From positions 188,161 to 252,160 of the forward strand of contig JADJFT010000007.1 in assembly GCA_016708465.1 (NCBI GenBank): a stretch of 64,000 nucleotides of DNA. Direction: 5' to 3'. This document shows, piece after piece, positions 27,269 through 36,879 of this stretch. This DNA comes from Rhodanobacteraceae bacterium. Lineage in GTDB: Bacteria > Pseudomonadota > Gammaproteobacteria > Xanthomonadales > Ahniellaceae. Positions within the stretch are counted from its first letter, which is position 1. The number at the start of each line of letters is the position of its first letter. Made by a program: the position numbers and the translations under genes. The notes below the pieces were generated by a model, which worked only from the letters and a program-made list of their open reading frames with translations, had not been told where the DNA came from and made no database searches.

Positions 27269-28255
27269 ATGAAACTTGCATCTCTCAAGCAAGGTGGCCG
27301 TGACGGCACGCTGGTCGTGGTGAATGGTGATCTGACCAAGGCGGTCATTGCCGACGGCATTGTGCGGACATTGCAGCAGGCGCTGGAAGACTGGGACAAC
27401 ACCGCTCCGCGCCTGAACGCGTTGAGTGAAGCACTGAATTCCGGCCGTGCCGCAAATGCATTCGATCTCGATATGAATGCGCTGGCGGCACCGTTGCCGC
27501 GCGCATTCGAATTCGTCGATGGCAGCGCCTACCTCCCGCATGTCGTGCGTGTGCGCAAGGCGCGCGGTGCCGAAGTGCCGGCCAGCTTCTATTCCGACCC
27601 GCTGATGTACCAGGCCACGAGCGCCGGGTTCCTCGGCCCGCGTGACGCTGTCGTGGTGCCGAGTGAAGCCTATGGCATCGATCTCGAGGCCGAAGTCGTG
27701 GTCGTGACCGACGATGTACCGATGGCGGTGACGCCAGAGGAAGCAGCGGGCCATATCCAGTTGGTTGGCCTGATCAACGATGTCAGCCTGCGTAACCTGA
27801 TTCCGGACGAGCTCGCCAAGGGTTTCGGGTTTCTGAATTCAAAGCCGCGTTCGGGCCTCAGCCCGGTGTTCGTCACACCGGACGAACTCGGTGCGGCGTG
27901 GATTGACAGCAAGGTGCACCTTGCGTTGACCACGCATATCAACGGGCAGTGGTTCGGTGCGCCGGAGGCGGGCGTTGATATGCAATTCAATTTTGCGCAG
28001 TTGGTTGCACATGCTGCGAAGACGCGGCCCTTGTCGGCCGGCACGATTGTCGGCTCGGGTACGGTCGCGAACGAGGACACCCGCCTCGGTGCATCCTGTT
28101 TCGCCGAACAGCGCACCGTTGAAACGCTGCGCGATGGCAAGCCAAGCACGCCGTTCATGAAATTTGGCGACGTTGTGCGCATCGAAATGTTCGATCACGA
28201 TGGGCGCAGCGTCTTCGGCGCAATCGAACAGACGATGACGCCACTGGTCCGTTGA
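27269..28255 (+). CDS. fumarylacetoacetate hydrolase family protein
   Basis: Final enzyme of tyrosine degradation, splitting fumarylacetoacetate to fumarate and acetoacetate. The 328-residue protein is of the shorter bacterial FAH type: FYSDPLMYQATSAGFLGPRD, GIDLEAEVVVVTDDVP (Glu metal ligands), QLVGLINDVSLRNLI, and GTIVGSGTVANEDT. ATG 27269 is preceded by GGAG. Its position between hmgA and maiA makes the assignment secure even though FAH-fold proteins vary in substrate. Confidence 0.92.
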   Translation: MKLASLKQGGRDGTLVVVNGDLTKAVIADGIVRTLQQALEDWDNTAPRLNALSEALNSGRAANAFDLDMNALAAPLPRAFEFVDGSAYLPHVVRVRKARGAEVPASFYSDPLMYQATSAGFLGPRDAVVVPSEAYGIDLEAEVVVVTDDVPMAVTPEEAAGHIQLVGLINDVSLRNLIPDELAKGFGFLNSKPRSGLSPVFVTPDELGAAWIDSKVHLALTTHINGQWFGAPEAGVDMQFNFAQLVAHAAKTRPLSAGTIVGSGTVANEDTRLGASCFAEQRTVETLRDGKPSTPFMKFGDVVRIEMFDHDGRSVFGAIEQTMTPLVR

Positions 28256-28272
28256 CCTAGGTGTAGTTGTTG

Positions 28273-28308
28273 CGCTGTCGGTCGTGAGCTAGATTCACCG
28301 ACACAGCG
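28273..28308 (+). repeat. imperfect inverted repeat between fah and maiA
   Basis: CGCTGTCGGT (28273-28282) pairs with ACCGACACAGCG (28297-28308) with a two-base bulge. The loop contains CTAGATTC. There is no U-tract, so it is not a terminator. It ends just before the maiA ribosome site (AAGGAG) and could hold an internal promoter or tune maiA expression. Confidence 0.3.
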
Positions 28309-28321
28309 AAGGAGAAGCAGC

Positions 28322-28984
28322 GTGGACAGCACCATCAAGCTCTACAGCTATTGGCGGTCTAGCGCCTCCTATCGGGTACGCATTGCGCTCAACCTGAAGG
28401 AACTGAAACACGAGGTTGTTCCAGTCAATCTGGTGAAGGACGACGGCGAGCACCGCCAGTCCGAATTCCATCATTTGAATCCGCAGGAACGCGTGCCGGT
28501 ATTGATCGACGGCGGTCGTATCGTGCGCCAGTCATTGGCGATCATCGAGTATCTCGAAGAGGTCTACGATGGTCATCGCCTGCTGCCGGGCACTGCGCGT
28601 GAGCGTGCACGGGCGCGCGGACTAGCGCATCTGATCGCAACCGATATTTCGCCGCTCGGCAATCTCAGCGTGCTGAACTATCTGGCATTGGAAGACCACA
28701 TGCCGCAGATCGAGCGCGAGCGCTGGGTCCGTACCTGGATCAATCGCGGGTTCGCGGCCTTCGAGGAGCTGATTGCAGACAATCCGTCCACGGGCGAGTT
28801 TTGCGAGGGCGATCTGCCTTCGATCGCAGACTGCTGCTTGGTGCCGCAGGTCTACAGTGCCCGACGCTTCGAGGTCGACCTCACGCCATTCCCGACCATT
28901 TGCCGCATCAACGACCATTGCCTGAGTCTGCCGGCGTTTGATCTGGCAAGACCCGAAAAGCAGGTTGATGCGCCGCCGGGTTGA
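28322..28984 (+). CDS. maiA: maleylacetoacetate isomerase (zeta-class GST)
   Basis: Glutathione-dependent isomerisation of maleylacetoacetate to fumarylacetoacetate. The 220-residue protein has the zeta-class motif YWRSSASYRVRIALN (usually SSCxxR; here Ala replaces the Cys), NPQERVPVLIDGG, QSLAIIEYLEE and FCEGDLPSIADCCLVPQVY. The start is GTG 28322, with AAGGAG about 10 bases upstream. Last gene of the tyrosine operon; convergent with pilU. Confidence 0.93.
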   Translation: MDSTIKLYSYWRSSASYRVRIALNLKELKHEVVPVNLVKDDGEHRQSEFHHLNPQERVPVLIDGGRIVRQSLAIIEYLEEVYDGHRLLPGTARERARARGLAHLIATDISPLGNLSVLNYLALEDHMPQIERERWVRTWINRGFAAFEELIADNPSTGEFCEGDLPSIADCCLVPQVYSARRFEVDLTPFPTICRINDHCLSLPAFDLARPEKQVDAPPG

Positions 28985-28996
28985 CGCTCTGGCAGG

Positions 28997-30102
28997 TCAG
29001 AACGCGTTGGGATCGTAGGGGTCGTGATCGGCGGTACCACCGCCTTCGGCAAGGCGGATCTTGAGGGCCAGACCGTCACGGGAATCGGCTTTGTTGAGCG
29101 CTTCTTCCAGTTCGACCTTGCCATCCCCTTGTACATGCGGAACAACGCCTGGTCGAAGGTCTGCATGCCATCCTCAAGCGAGCGATCCATCGCTTCCTTG
29201 ATTTCATGCACCACTTGGCGGCGCATCATGTCGCGAATGACCGGAGTATTGATCAGCACTTCGACCGCCGGCATGCGCTTGCCGTCCTTGCCGACAACGA
29301 GCCGCTGCGACACCACCGCTTTCAAGTTCAACGACAGGTTCATCAAGATGTTCTTGTGCGCCGATTCCGGGAAGAAGTTCAGGATGCGTTCGATGGTCTG
29401 GTCAGCATTGTTTGAATGTAGTGTCGCCAGACAGAGGTGCCCGGTCTCCGAGAACGCGATCGCTGCTTCCATGGTTTCTTGGTCGCGGATTTCGCCGATC
29501 AGGATCACGTCCGGTGCTTCGCGCATCGCGTTCTTCAGCGCCACGTGATAGCTCTTGGTATCCAGCCCGACCTCGCGCTGGTTGACGATCGACTTCTTGT
29601 GGCGATGCAGGAATTCGATCGGGTCCTCGATGGTCAGAATGTGGCCGCTGGTATTGGTATTACGGAAGTCGATCATCGCTGCGAGCGACGTCGACTTGCC
29701 CGAACCGGTGGCGCCGACGACCAGAATCAAGCCACGCGGCTCCATGATCAGATCGGACAGCACCTTGGGCAGCTTGAGCATCTCGAAATTCGGGATCTCG
29801 CTCTTGATCGCGCGGATCACCATGCCGACTTCGCCACGCTGCTTGAAGACGTTGACGCGGAAGCGACCGGCTTCCTTGACGGCGATGGCGATATTCAATT
29901 CAAGGTCGCGCTCGAACGCCGGAACCTGGCCTTCGTCCATCAGCGAATAGGCGATTTTCTTGACCATGCCGGCCGGCAGGCCGGTGTTGCCGAGCGGGTA
30001 TAGTTTGCCTTCGACCTTGATGTTCACCGGCGCGCCCGTGGTCAGGAACATGTCCGACGCACCCTTCTCTGCCATCAGTTTAAGGAAATAGCCGATGTCC
30101 AT
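28997..30102 (-). CDS. pilU: PilU-type twitching motility ATPase, one-base frameshift near the C-terminus
   Basis: Hexameric retraction ATPase accessory to PilT in type IV pili. From ATG 30102: MDIGYFLKLMAEKGASDMFL, Walker A VVGATGSGKSTSLAAM, Walker B region ILIGEIRDQETMEAAI and CLATLHSNNADQTIERILNF. The frame breaks at FDQALFRMYKG, in four C (29125-29128, G on the coding strand); adding one G restores DGKVELEEALNKADSRDGLA and ends ...DHDPYDPNAF at 28997, about 368 residues. EGGGTADHDPYDPNAF-type tails are usual in PilU. No pilT is nearby; only pilU is in the window. Confidence 0.92.
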
Positions 30103-30205
30103 GCGCGCCTCGCGTGATCTTCGTCGAGTTACCGTTGCAAACCCCGTCGGGGCTTTCCACAATAGCCGGCAACTTGGATGCGTGCGACTTATGACATTTT
30201 TGCGA

Positions 30206-30559
30206 ATGAAAATCCATCTTGCCGGTCCGATTCTGCTGCTGTTGGCTGCTTGTGCGTCGACGCCGATGCCGACCGGTGACGTCGATCGATCGGCCCTGCT
30301 CGTTGAGGGCGCACTGGCCGCCGAGGCTGCGGTGTATGCCCCGGTCGAGTTGCGGTTCGCTCAGGAGCGCGTCGCCCAGGCGCGCGAAGCCTTGGCTGCG
30401 GGTGATCACAAGCGGGCCGCTCGGCTAGCGGCGCAGGCCGCCGCTGATGCTGAACTGGCGATGGCGCGAGCACGGGTGGCGCACCTGCGCGCTGCCGCCG
30501 ACGCCCAAGCTGCGGAGAATGCAAAATTGCGTGCCGAACTGCTCGGAGATTTGCCATGA
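30206..30559 (+). CDS. DUF4398-type lipoprotein
   Basis: A 117-residue predicted outer-membrane or inner-membrane lipoprotein. The signal MKIHLAGPILLLLAAC has lipobox LLAAC, acylated Cys at residue 16. The mature part is an Ala-rich helical repeat (YAPVELRFAQERVAQAREAL) matching the DUF4398 family, which usually precedes an OmpA-like gene. An ATG at 30191 is an alternative start. It overlaps the OmpA-like gene by ATGA. Confidence 0.8.
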   Translation: MKIHLAGPILLLLAACASTPMPTGDVDRSALLVEGALAAEAAVYAPVELRFAQERVAQAREALAAGDHKRAARLAAQAAADAELAMARARVAHLRAAADAQAAENAKLRAELLGDLP

Positions 30560-31536
30560 ACCGCCGCTTGCCCCTGATTTGCCTGTGGCTGCTGGCATTG
30601 GCGCTGCCGGCGCTGGCGGCCAAGCGCGACCTCGAATACGAGCGTATCGAACAGCAACTGCATGCGTTCGAGAACGATCCCGATATCGGCAGTTTGGCGC
30701 CGTCGGAAACCACGCGGGTACGCGAGACGCTGGCGCTGATGAAGTTGGCTGGCCAGCGCGGCGATGAGCGTGCGCATCTGGCCTATCTCGCCGAGCGCCG
30801 GTTAGACGCTGCCATCGCGGCGGCGAATGCGGTGCTGGAAGAGCGACGACTCACTTCGCTACAGCGCGAACGCGACCAGATCTTGCTCGAAGCCAGTCGC
30901 CGTGATGCCGAGATGTCGCGACTCGAAGCCGAGAAATTGCGGCTGCAATCGCTGGCGCGCGCGGAAGACGCTGATCGCGCTCGCAGTGATGCCGATGCGG
31001 CGCGCGCGGAAAGTGCGGAAAGTGCTGCTGACGCAGTGGCCGCACGCGCTGAAGCGGATCAGGCCAAGCGTGTCGCGGTAGCGCAATCGGCCGAGGCAGA
31101 GTTGGCCAAGCGCGAAGCCGAACTGGCGATGGCCGCGGCCGACAGTTTGCGCCTGCAGATGCAGTCGCTGTCGGCGCGCGAGGAAGCGCGCGGTAGCGTG
31201 ATGACGTTGGGCGATGCGATGTTCGCGCCAGGGCGATCGCAACTACAGCCGGACGCGATTGCCAACCTCGACAGCGTGATCGAGTTCGTCAACCGCGATA
31301 CCACGCGCGCGGTCCGCATCGAAGGTCATACCGATGCCAGTGGCAGCGACAACGCCAATCAGGTGCTGTCGCAGCAGCGCGCCGAGGCGGTGCTGGCGGC
31401 CTTGGTCGCGCGTGGTGTGGATGCCTCGCGCATGACCGCGATCGGGCGTGGCGAGGATGTCCCGGTGGCCTCGAATGAGCGCACCGAAGGCAAGGCCAGA
31501 AATCGTCGCGTTGAGATCATTCTGGTCGGGAAATAA
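30556..31536 (+). CDS. OmpA-family peptidoglycan-binding protein with coiled coil
   Basis: A 326-residue exported protein: signal peptide ending ALPALAA, a long Ala/Glu/Arg-rich coiled coil (about residues 75-215), then an OmpA_C domain (FAPGRSQLQPDAIANLDSVI; RIEGHTDASGSDNANQVLSQ; NRRVEIIL). OmpA_C domains bind meso-diaminopimelate of peptidoglycan; here there is no beta-barrel, so it is a periplasmic linker, probably paired with the lipoprotein encoded just upstream with overlapping start. Confidence 0.9.
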   Translation: MNRRLPLICLWLLALALPALAAKRDLEYERIEQQLHAFENDPDIGSLAPSETTRVRETLALMKLAGQRGDERAHLAYLAERRLDAAIAAANAVLEERRLTSLQRERDQILLEASRRDAEMSRLEAEKLRLQSLARAEDADRARSDADAARAESAESAADAVAARAEADQAKRVAVAQSAEAELAKREAELAMAAADSLRLQMQSLSAREEARGSVMTLGDAMFAPGRSQLQPDAIANLDSVIEFVNRDTTRAVRIEGHTDASGSDNANQVLSQQRAEAVLAALVARGVDASRMTAIGRGEDVPVASNERTEGKARNRRVEIILVGK

Positions 31537-31666
31537 CACCGTTTTAACCTGCAAATGACTGAATTTCCGAGCTGAAAAATTCGGCTTGCCGGGCTTTTGG
31601 GAACGGAGTAGGTTCAAGCGACATGCCGCTCCGATCCATTTCACGGCATGGCAGGAAGGTCCGACG

Positions 31667-31843
31667 ATGCAAGCGTGTTGCTGTTCCGAGGAATCTGCCG
31701 CCGACCACCACCGTGTGGCCCGCGCGCGAGTGCACGCCAGCATCCACTGTTCGGATCCGAGTCCAACCACGCGCACCCACGCCGTCGACCCTCCGGTCGC
31801 GCGGCGCGCCGTGGCGCCTTTGCATGCAAGGGAGGTCAGCTGA
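31667..31843 (+). CDS. possible small Cys-rich ORF coupled to ydcH
   Basis: A 58-codon frame beginning MQACCCSEESAADHHR. ATG 31667 is preceded by AGGAAGGT at good spacing and its TGA overlaps the ydcH start (TGATG). Three consecutive Cys codons (TGT TGC TGT) near the start recall cysteine-sensing leader peptides, and the next genes lead to cystathionine beta-synthase. The remainder is Arg/His/Pro-rich and could be non-coding. An inverted repeat CATGCCG/CGGCATG lies just upstream at 31622-31650. The rest of the 31537-31842 gap shows nothing I recognise. Confidence 0.3.
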   Translation: MQACCCSEESAADHHRVARARVHASIHCSDPSPTTRTHAVDPPVARRAVAPLHAREVS

Positions 31844-32055
31844 TGTTCGAAGCACAACAGCGTGAAGTCGAGGCAATGATGAGCCAGAGTTCGGAATTCC
31901 GGAGTCTGTTCCTCAAACATCGCGAGCTCGACAAGCAGGTCCGTGACGCCGAACTGGGCGTGTTGCCCATTGATGACGTCACGCTCGGGCGATTGAGGAA
32001 GGAAAAATTGTGGGCCAAGGATAAGCTCACCCACATCTGGGAGCACCGGGCCTGA
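31843..32055 (+). CDS. YdcH family protein (DUF465)
   Basis: A 70-residue helical protein of the YdcH/DUF465 family: SSEFRSLFLKHRELDKQVRD, then LRKEKLWAKDKLTHI, the heptad-like pattern of this family. Function is unknown in general. ATG 31843 has GGAGG seven bases upstream; a longer upstream frame is rejected on that basis. It is followed by a run of RNA hairpins and a terminator before cbs. Confidence 0.88.
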   Translation: MFEAQQREVEAMMSQSSEFRSLFLKHRELDKQVRDAELGVLPIDDVTLGRLRKEKLWAKDKLTHIWEHRA

Positions 32056-32065
32056 GGTATCGAGT

Positions 32066-32209
32066 CCTCGAGTGAGGTCGCCGCACACGAGGTGCGGCAG
32101 GAATCGTGCAGGGCAAGACCCTGCGATGGGAGCACCTGAACCGGATTGCGCAAGCAGACGGTGCTCCTCGGCGGCGGCCGGTGGCGAAATGCCCCGGCCG
32201 TTCGTTTTT
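32066..32209 (+). ncRNA. candidate structured RNA or leader between ydcH and cbs
   Basis: Five consecutive hairpins with little unpaired sequence: CCTC/GAGG (32066-32077); GCCGCAC-ACGAG-GTGCGGC (32080-32098); ATC..GCAGGG-CAAGA-CCCTGC-GAT (32103-32127); GGAGCACC/GGTGCTCC with a 23-nt loop that holds TGC-GCAA-GCA, a GNRA tetraloop (32129-32167); and the terminator hairpin (32176-32199) with its U-tract. GGAGCACC also occurs at the end of ydcH (32039-32046), offering a competing partner for GGTGCTCC. I match it to no known family. It could be a small RNA, a ydcH 3' UTR, or a cis-acting leader of cbs. Confidence 0.45.
32176..32209 (+). terminator. intrinsic terminator upstream of cbs
   Basis: Stem GGCCGG-(T bulge)-GGC with loop GAAAT and GCC-CCGGCC (32176-32199), followed by GTTCGTTTTT. 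It would end the ydcH transcript or attenuate cbs. Confidence 0.75.
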
Positions 32210-32255
32210 GTGGCTCGGCTATCATCGCGCGCTCAATCACTCGCGGATTCCTGTC

Positions 32256-33626
<1,371 letters not shown>

Positions 33627-33640
33627 CCGCTGCCGTCGGC

Positions 33641-34312
33641 TCATTCGTCGGCCGTCGGCTCACTGTCGAGGATGTAGCGGGCCATGCCATGGTCACCGAG
33701 CGCGATGAATTCGTTCGGATGAACCGTGAAACTCGAACGTACCAGCGCCTCGCCGACGCACCATTCACGCTGCACCTCTGTGAAGCGGCGCTTGCTACGC
33801 GCAATCAGTTCCAGCACCTCGCGGGTCGGACTGTGCGATAGCGGTTCGGTAGGCGCGGCCGGCGGCTGCGGCGCGGCGGTCACGACCACGGCCTCCGGCT
33901 CGGGTGGATCGATCGGCGTGGCTGCGGCGGCCGCGGTATTTTCTGCAGCCGCAGCAGGCCTCGCCATCACCGCGGACACCGCAACCGGTGTGTCGGCATC
34001 GGCCGGTGCCAGCGCAGTCGATGCGTTCTGCACCGATGCGGCCGCGAGCAGACGCGCGGCTTTTTTTGTCAGCAGTTCGTAGATCGCCGGCGCGGTGACC
34101 TTCAAATCCTCGGCCGCCATGCGCCAGGCCTGCGCCACCTGATCGGTACCCGCCACGCTGGATGGTTCCGCTTCCGATGCCGACGGACGGCCCTGCGCCA
34201 ACTCGGCACGCAGATCATCAATGCGCCGACACAGTTCGGTCTTCTGGAAATCGCGCACCAACGAGCGCAACTCAATACGGCAATCAAGCAACAGATCGCG
34301 GACTTTGTTCAT
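33641..34312 (-). CDS. hypothetical protein
   Basis: A 223-residue protein that I do not recognise. ATG 34312 gives MNKVRDLLLDCRIELRSLVR, a helical N-terminal region, then a low-complexity Ala/Pro/Glu linker (about residues 95-155) and a conserved-looking C-terminal domain of about 55 residues (REVLELIARSKRRFTEVQRE, then an FTVHPNEFIALGDHG segment). No signal peptide. It is convergent with cbs with 14 bases between. Being framed by conserved genes and having biased codon use like its neighbours, it is probably real. Confidence 0.65.
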   Translation of the reverse strand: MNKVRDLLLDCRIELRSLVRDFQKTELCRRIDDLRAELAQGRPSASEAEPSSVAGTDQVAQAWRMAAEDLKVTAPAIYELLTKKAARLLAAASVQNASTALAPADADTPVAVSAVMARPAAAAENTAAAAATPIDPPEPEAVVVTAAPQPPAAPTEPLSHSPTREVLELIARSKRRFTEVQREWCVGEALVRSSFTVHPNEFIALGDHGMARYILDSEPTADE

Positions 34313-34413
34313 GCGCCTATTGTGACCACCTTTCGGCCCGAACACATTTCCTGATCTCGCACCGTCCGCGCCGATCGAGTTGCAGCCGTTACGCGCCTCC
34401 GGAAGCGTGGGTG

Positions 34414-36855
34414 CTACTCGGCGCGCAGCGCTTCTGCGGGATCGATGCGTGCGGCGCGTCGGGCCGGGTGCCAACTGGCGAGAGCCGCGGCGCTGACGAG
34501 CACCAGCGTCACTGCGACCAGCGTCAGCGGATCCGCCGGTGTCATGTCGTACAGAAATGCGCGTAGGAAGGGCGCGGCGATCGCATACAGGACGAAGCCG
34601 ACAGTGATGCCGGCGGCGGTCAGTGCGAGGCCGCGCGTGACGACCAGTCTGGCGACCTGGGTCGGGTTGGCACCTAGGGCGATGCGAATGCCGAACTCGC
34701 GGGTGCGCAGGGTGACCATGGCGGCCATCACGCCGTACAGCCCGATCGCGCCGAGCAGCAGGGCGATGACCGCGGCGGTGGTGATCAGCATCAGCGTCAA
34801 TGACAAACGCGCAGTCGATGCGCGCACAATGTCGTCCATTGTCGCGATGTTGAAGATCGGCACGGTCGGGTCAAGATCGCGCACGATACGCCGGACCGCC
34901 GGTATCAGCGCATCCGATGATCCCTTCGCTTTCACGACCAGCGCCATCATGCGCGGGGTCCTCGCATCGACGTCGGTGCCGATGGCCAGGGCGTGCGGAA
35001 GGTAAATCATCGCCGCGGGCGCCGTCGCCAAGTCTTGCTCGCGCACATCAGCGACGACGCCGACAATCGTGCAAGTCAATCCCGATGGAGCGAGTGTCAA
35101 CTGCTTCCCGACGGCCGCCGTGCCATCTGCCTCATCGAACAAGATCGCTGCCGCGCTCTGATTGATGATGATGTCTGCGTTTCGCTCGCCGCCATCGCGC
35201 CTGAATGTGCGGCCGGCAAGCACTGCGATGCCCAGCGCCGAAAAATAGCCCTCATCGACGACATTGACTGGCAGCGCCAGCGTGCGTGAATCACCTTCGA
35301 TCCGGAATGCCTGTTTCCGTAATCCGCCGGGAGTGAGCGGTAGGTGCATCGTCAGGCCCGCGGCGGTCACCGACGGCAGCGCACGAACCTGCTCGCTCAA
35401 GCGCGCATGGAAGGCGACAGTGGCGGCATCGTCGTGTCCCGCAAATGGCAGCAGCGTCCAAAGCGTGGTGACGTCCTCGCCATCGAATCCGGGATCAACG
35501 TCGCTCAACCGCTGTGCGGTGCGCAGCAGCAGCGCCGAACCGACAGACACCACCAGCGCGAGCGCGATCTGCAAGGCCGCGATGCTCATGCGCAGATGCT
35601 GTCGCGACTTGCCCGCAGAACCGCCGCGGGCGCCGTCATGCAACTGGTTGCACAAGTTCGCGCGACGCCACCGGAGTGACGGCACGGCGGCACCGAGGAA
35701 TGCACTGATGAGGCTGATCATGGTGACGAAGCCCACGGTCGTCAGCCCGACGTTCAGTTCCGAGAGTCGCGGCAGGTTGTTCGGTCCAAATGCCACCAGT
35801 GCACGTACGGCGATATGAATGACCAACAGTGCAAGCGCCCCGGCGATCGCACTCAGGCACAGCGATTCACCAAGAAAATGTGCGGCGATGCGTAGCCGAC
35901 CAGCGCCCAACGTGGCGCGCACCGCGAGTTCGTTCTGGCGTGTATCGGCACGGATCAGCATGAGATTTGTGACGTTTGCCCACGCGACCAGCAGAACCAG
36001 CGCAGCCGCTGCCGCAAGCATCCACAGCGTGCCGGCAATGCCCGCGGTGAATGTGTCTTGCAACGTCGTCACGCGGGGAGTGAGGCCGCTCTCGGCGAGC
36101 CATGTCGCCGTCGAGCCACCCGATTCCAAACGCGGATACATGGTGGCCATTTCCGGCAGCAGCGCTTCGAGTTCACGTTGCGCCTGCGTCGCGCTCACGC
36201 CGGCTCGTAGTCGCCCGACGCCCGAGTACAAGAACTCGCCGACGGTGGCGTCGTTGCGCAGCCTGGCCGAAAGCCAGACACGCGTGTCGGCGTCCGGAAA
36301 TGCGAAGCATGCGGGCATGACACCGACGATTTCGCGCGGCACATCGTTGACCATGAGCGTCTTGCCGAGGACGTCGTTCGCGGCACCGTAACGCGATCGC
36401 CACTCGGCTTCGCTGAGAATCACCGCGCTCGGGCCACCCGGTTGCTCTTCGGCGGCCGTGAACGATCGGCCCAGCAGCGGCGCCACGCGAAGCAACGGCA
36501 GCATCGACGCCGTCAACCACGTTGCCGTGACCCGTTGCGGCAGATCGGCATCGCCGCCGTTGCGAATGTTGGTGTTACCGGTGCGATAGAACCCGACCTC
36601 GGCCAGTTGTGTCGCGAATTGCCGGTAGGTGAAGTAGACCGCCGGCGGCTGCGATGACGGGCGCAAATCAGCGGTCTGCAGACTAAGACTGACCAATCGA
36701 TCCGGTTCACCGTAATGCAAAGGCGCGATCAGCACGCCGTAGACGATGGTGAACATTGAGCCGATCGCGGCGATGCCCAGCACCAGCGTGAGTATCGCCG
36801 TGATCGTGAATGTCGGCGTTCGTCTTAGTGATCGCAATGGGCGTGACATCGTCAT
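34414..36855 (-). CDS. ADOP-type (MacB-like) duplicated permease
   Basis: An 813-residue orphan permease of the FtsX/MacB_PCD type (acidobacterial duplicated orphan permease layout). Each half has a membrane segment, a periplasmic MacB_PCD domain and three more membrane segments: N-terminal LRRTPTFTITAILTLVLGIA, mid TRQNELAVRATLGAGRLRIA, C-terminal LRTREFGIRIALGANPTQVA and the family ending WHPARRAARIDPAEALR. No ABC ATPase gene is adjacent. Such genes typically occur singly; function is not established. A second ATG at 36849 is possible. Confidence 0.88.
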   Translation of the reverse strand: MTMSRPLRSLRRTPTFTITAILTLVLGIAAIGSMFTIVYGVLIAPLHYGEPDRLVSLSLQTADLRPSSQPPAVYFTYRQFATQLAEVGFYRTGNTNIRNGGDADLPQRVTATWLTASMLPLLRVAPLLGRSFTAAEEQPGGPSAVILSEAEWRSRYGAANDVLGKTLMVNDVPREIVGVMPACFAFPDADTRVWLSARLRNDATVGEFLYSGVGRLRAGVSATQAQRELEALLPEMATMYPRLESGGSTATWLAESGLTPRVTTLQDTFTAGIAGTLWMLAAAAALVLLVAWANVTNLMLIRADTRQNELAVRATLGAGRLRIAAHFLGESLCLSAIAGALALLVIHIAVRALVAFGPNNLPRLSELNVGLTTVGFVTMISLISAFLGAAVPSLRWRRANLCNQLHDGARGGSAGKSRQHLRMSIAALQIALALVVSVGSALLLRTAQRLSDVDPGFDGEDVTTLWTLLPFAGHDDAATVAFHARLSEQVRALPSVTAAGLTMHLPLTPGGLRKQAFRIEGDSRTLALPVNVVDEGYFSALGIAVLAGRTFRRDGGERNADIIINQSAAAILFDEADGTAAVGKQLTLAPSGLTCTIVGVVADVREQDLATAPAAMIYLPHALAIGTDVDARTPRMMALVVKAKGSSDALIPAVRRIVRDLDPTVPIFNIATMDDIVRASTARLSLTLMLITTAAVIALLLGAIGLYGVMAAMVTLRTREFGIRIALGANPTQVARLVVTRGLALTAAGITVGFVLYAIAAPFLRAFLYDMTPADPLTLVAVTLVLVSAAALASWHPARRAARIDPAEALRAE

Positions 36856-36879
36856 CGGTCAGCCCCTACCCAACGTGGC

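Noticed and set aside
32106..32255. N-terminal extension of cbs by 50 codons
   Set aside because: Lies in the hairpin and terminator region; the family starts at MPHFNSVLELIGNTP.
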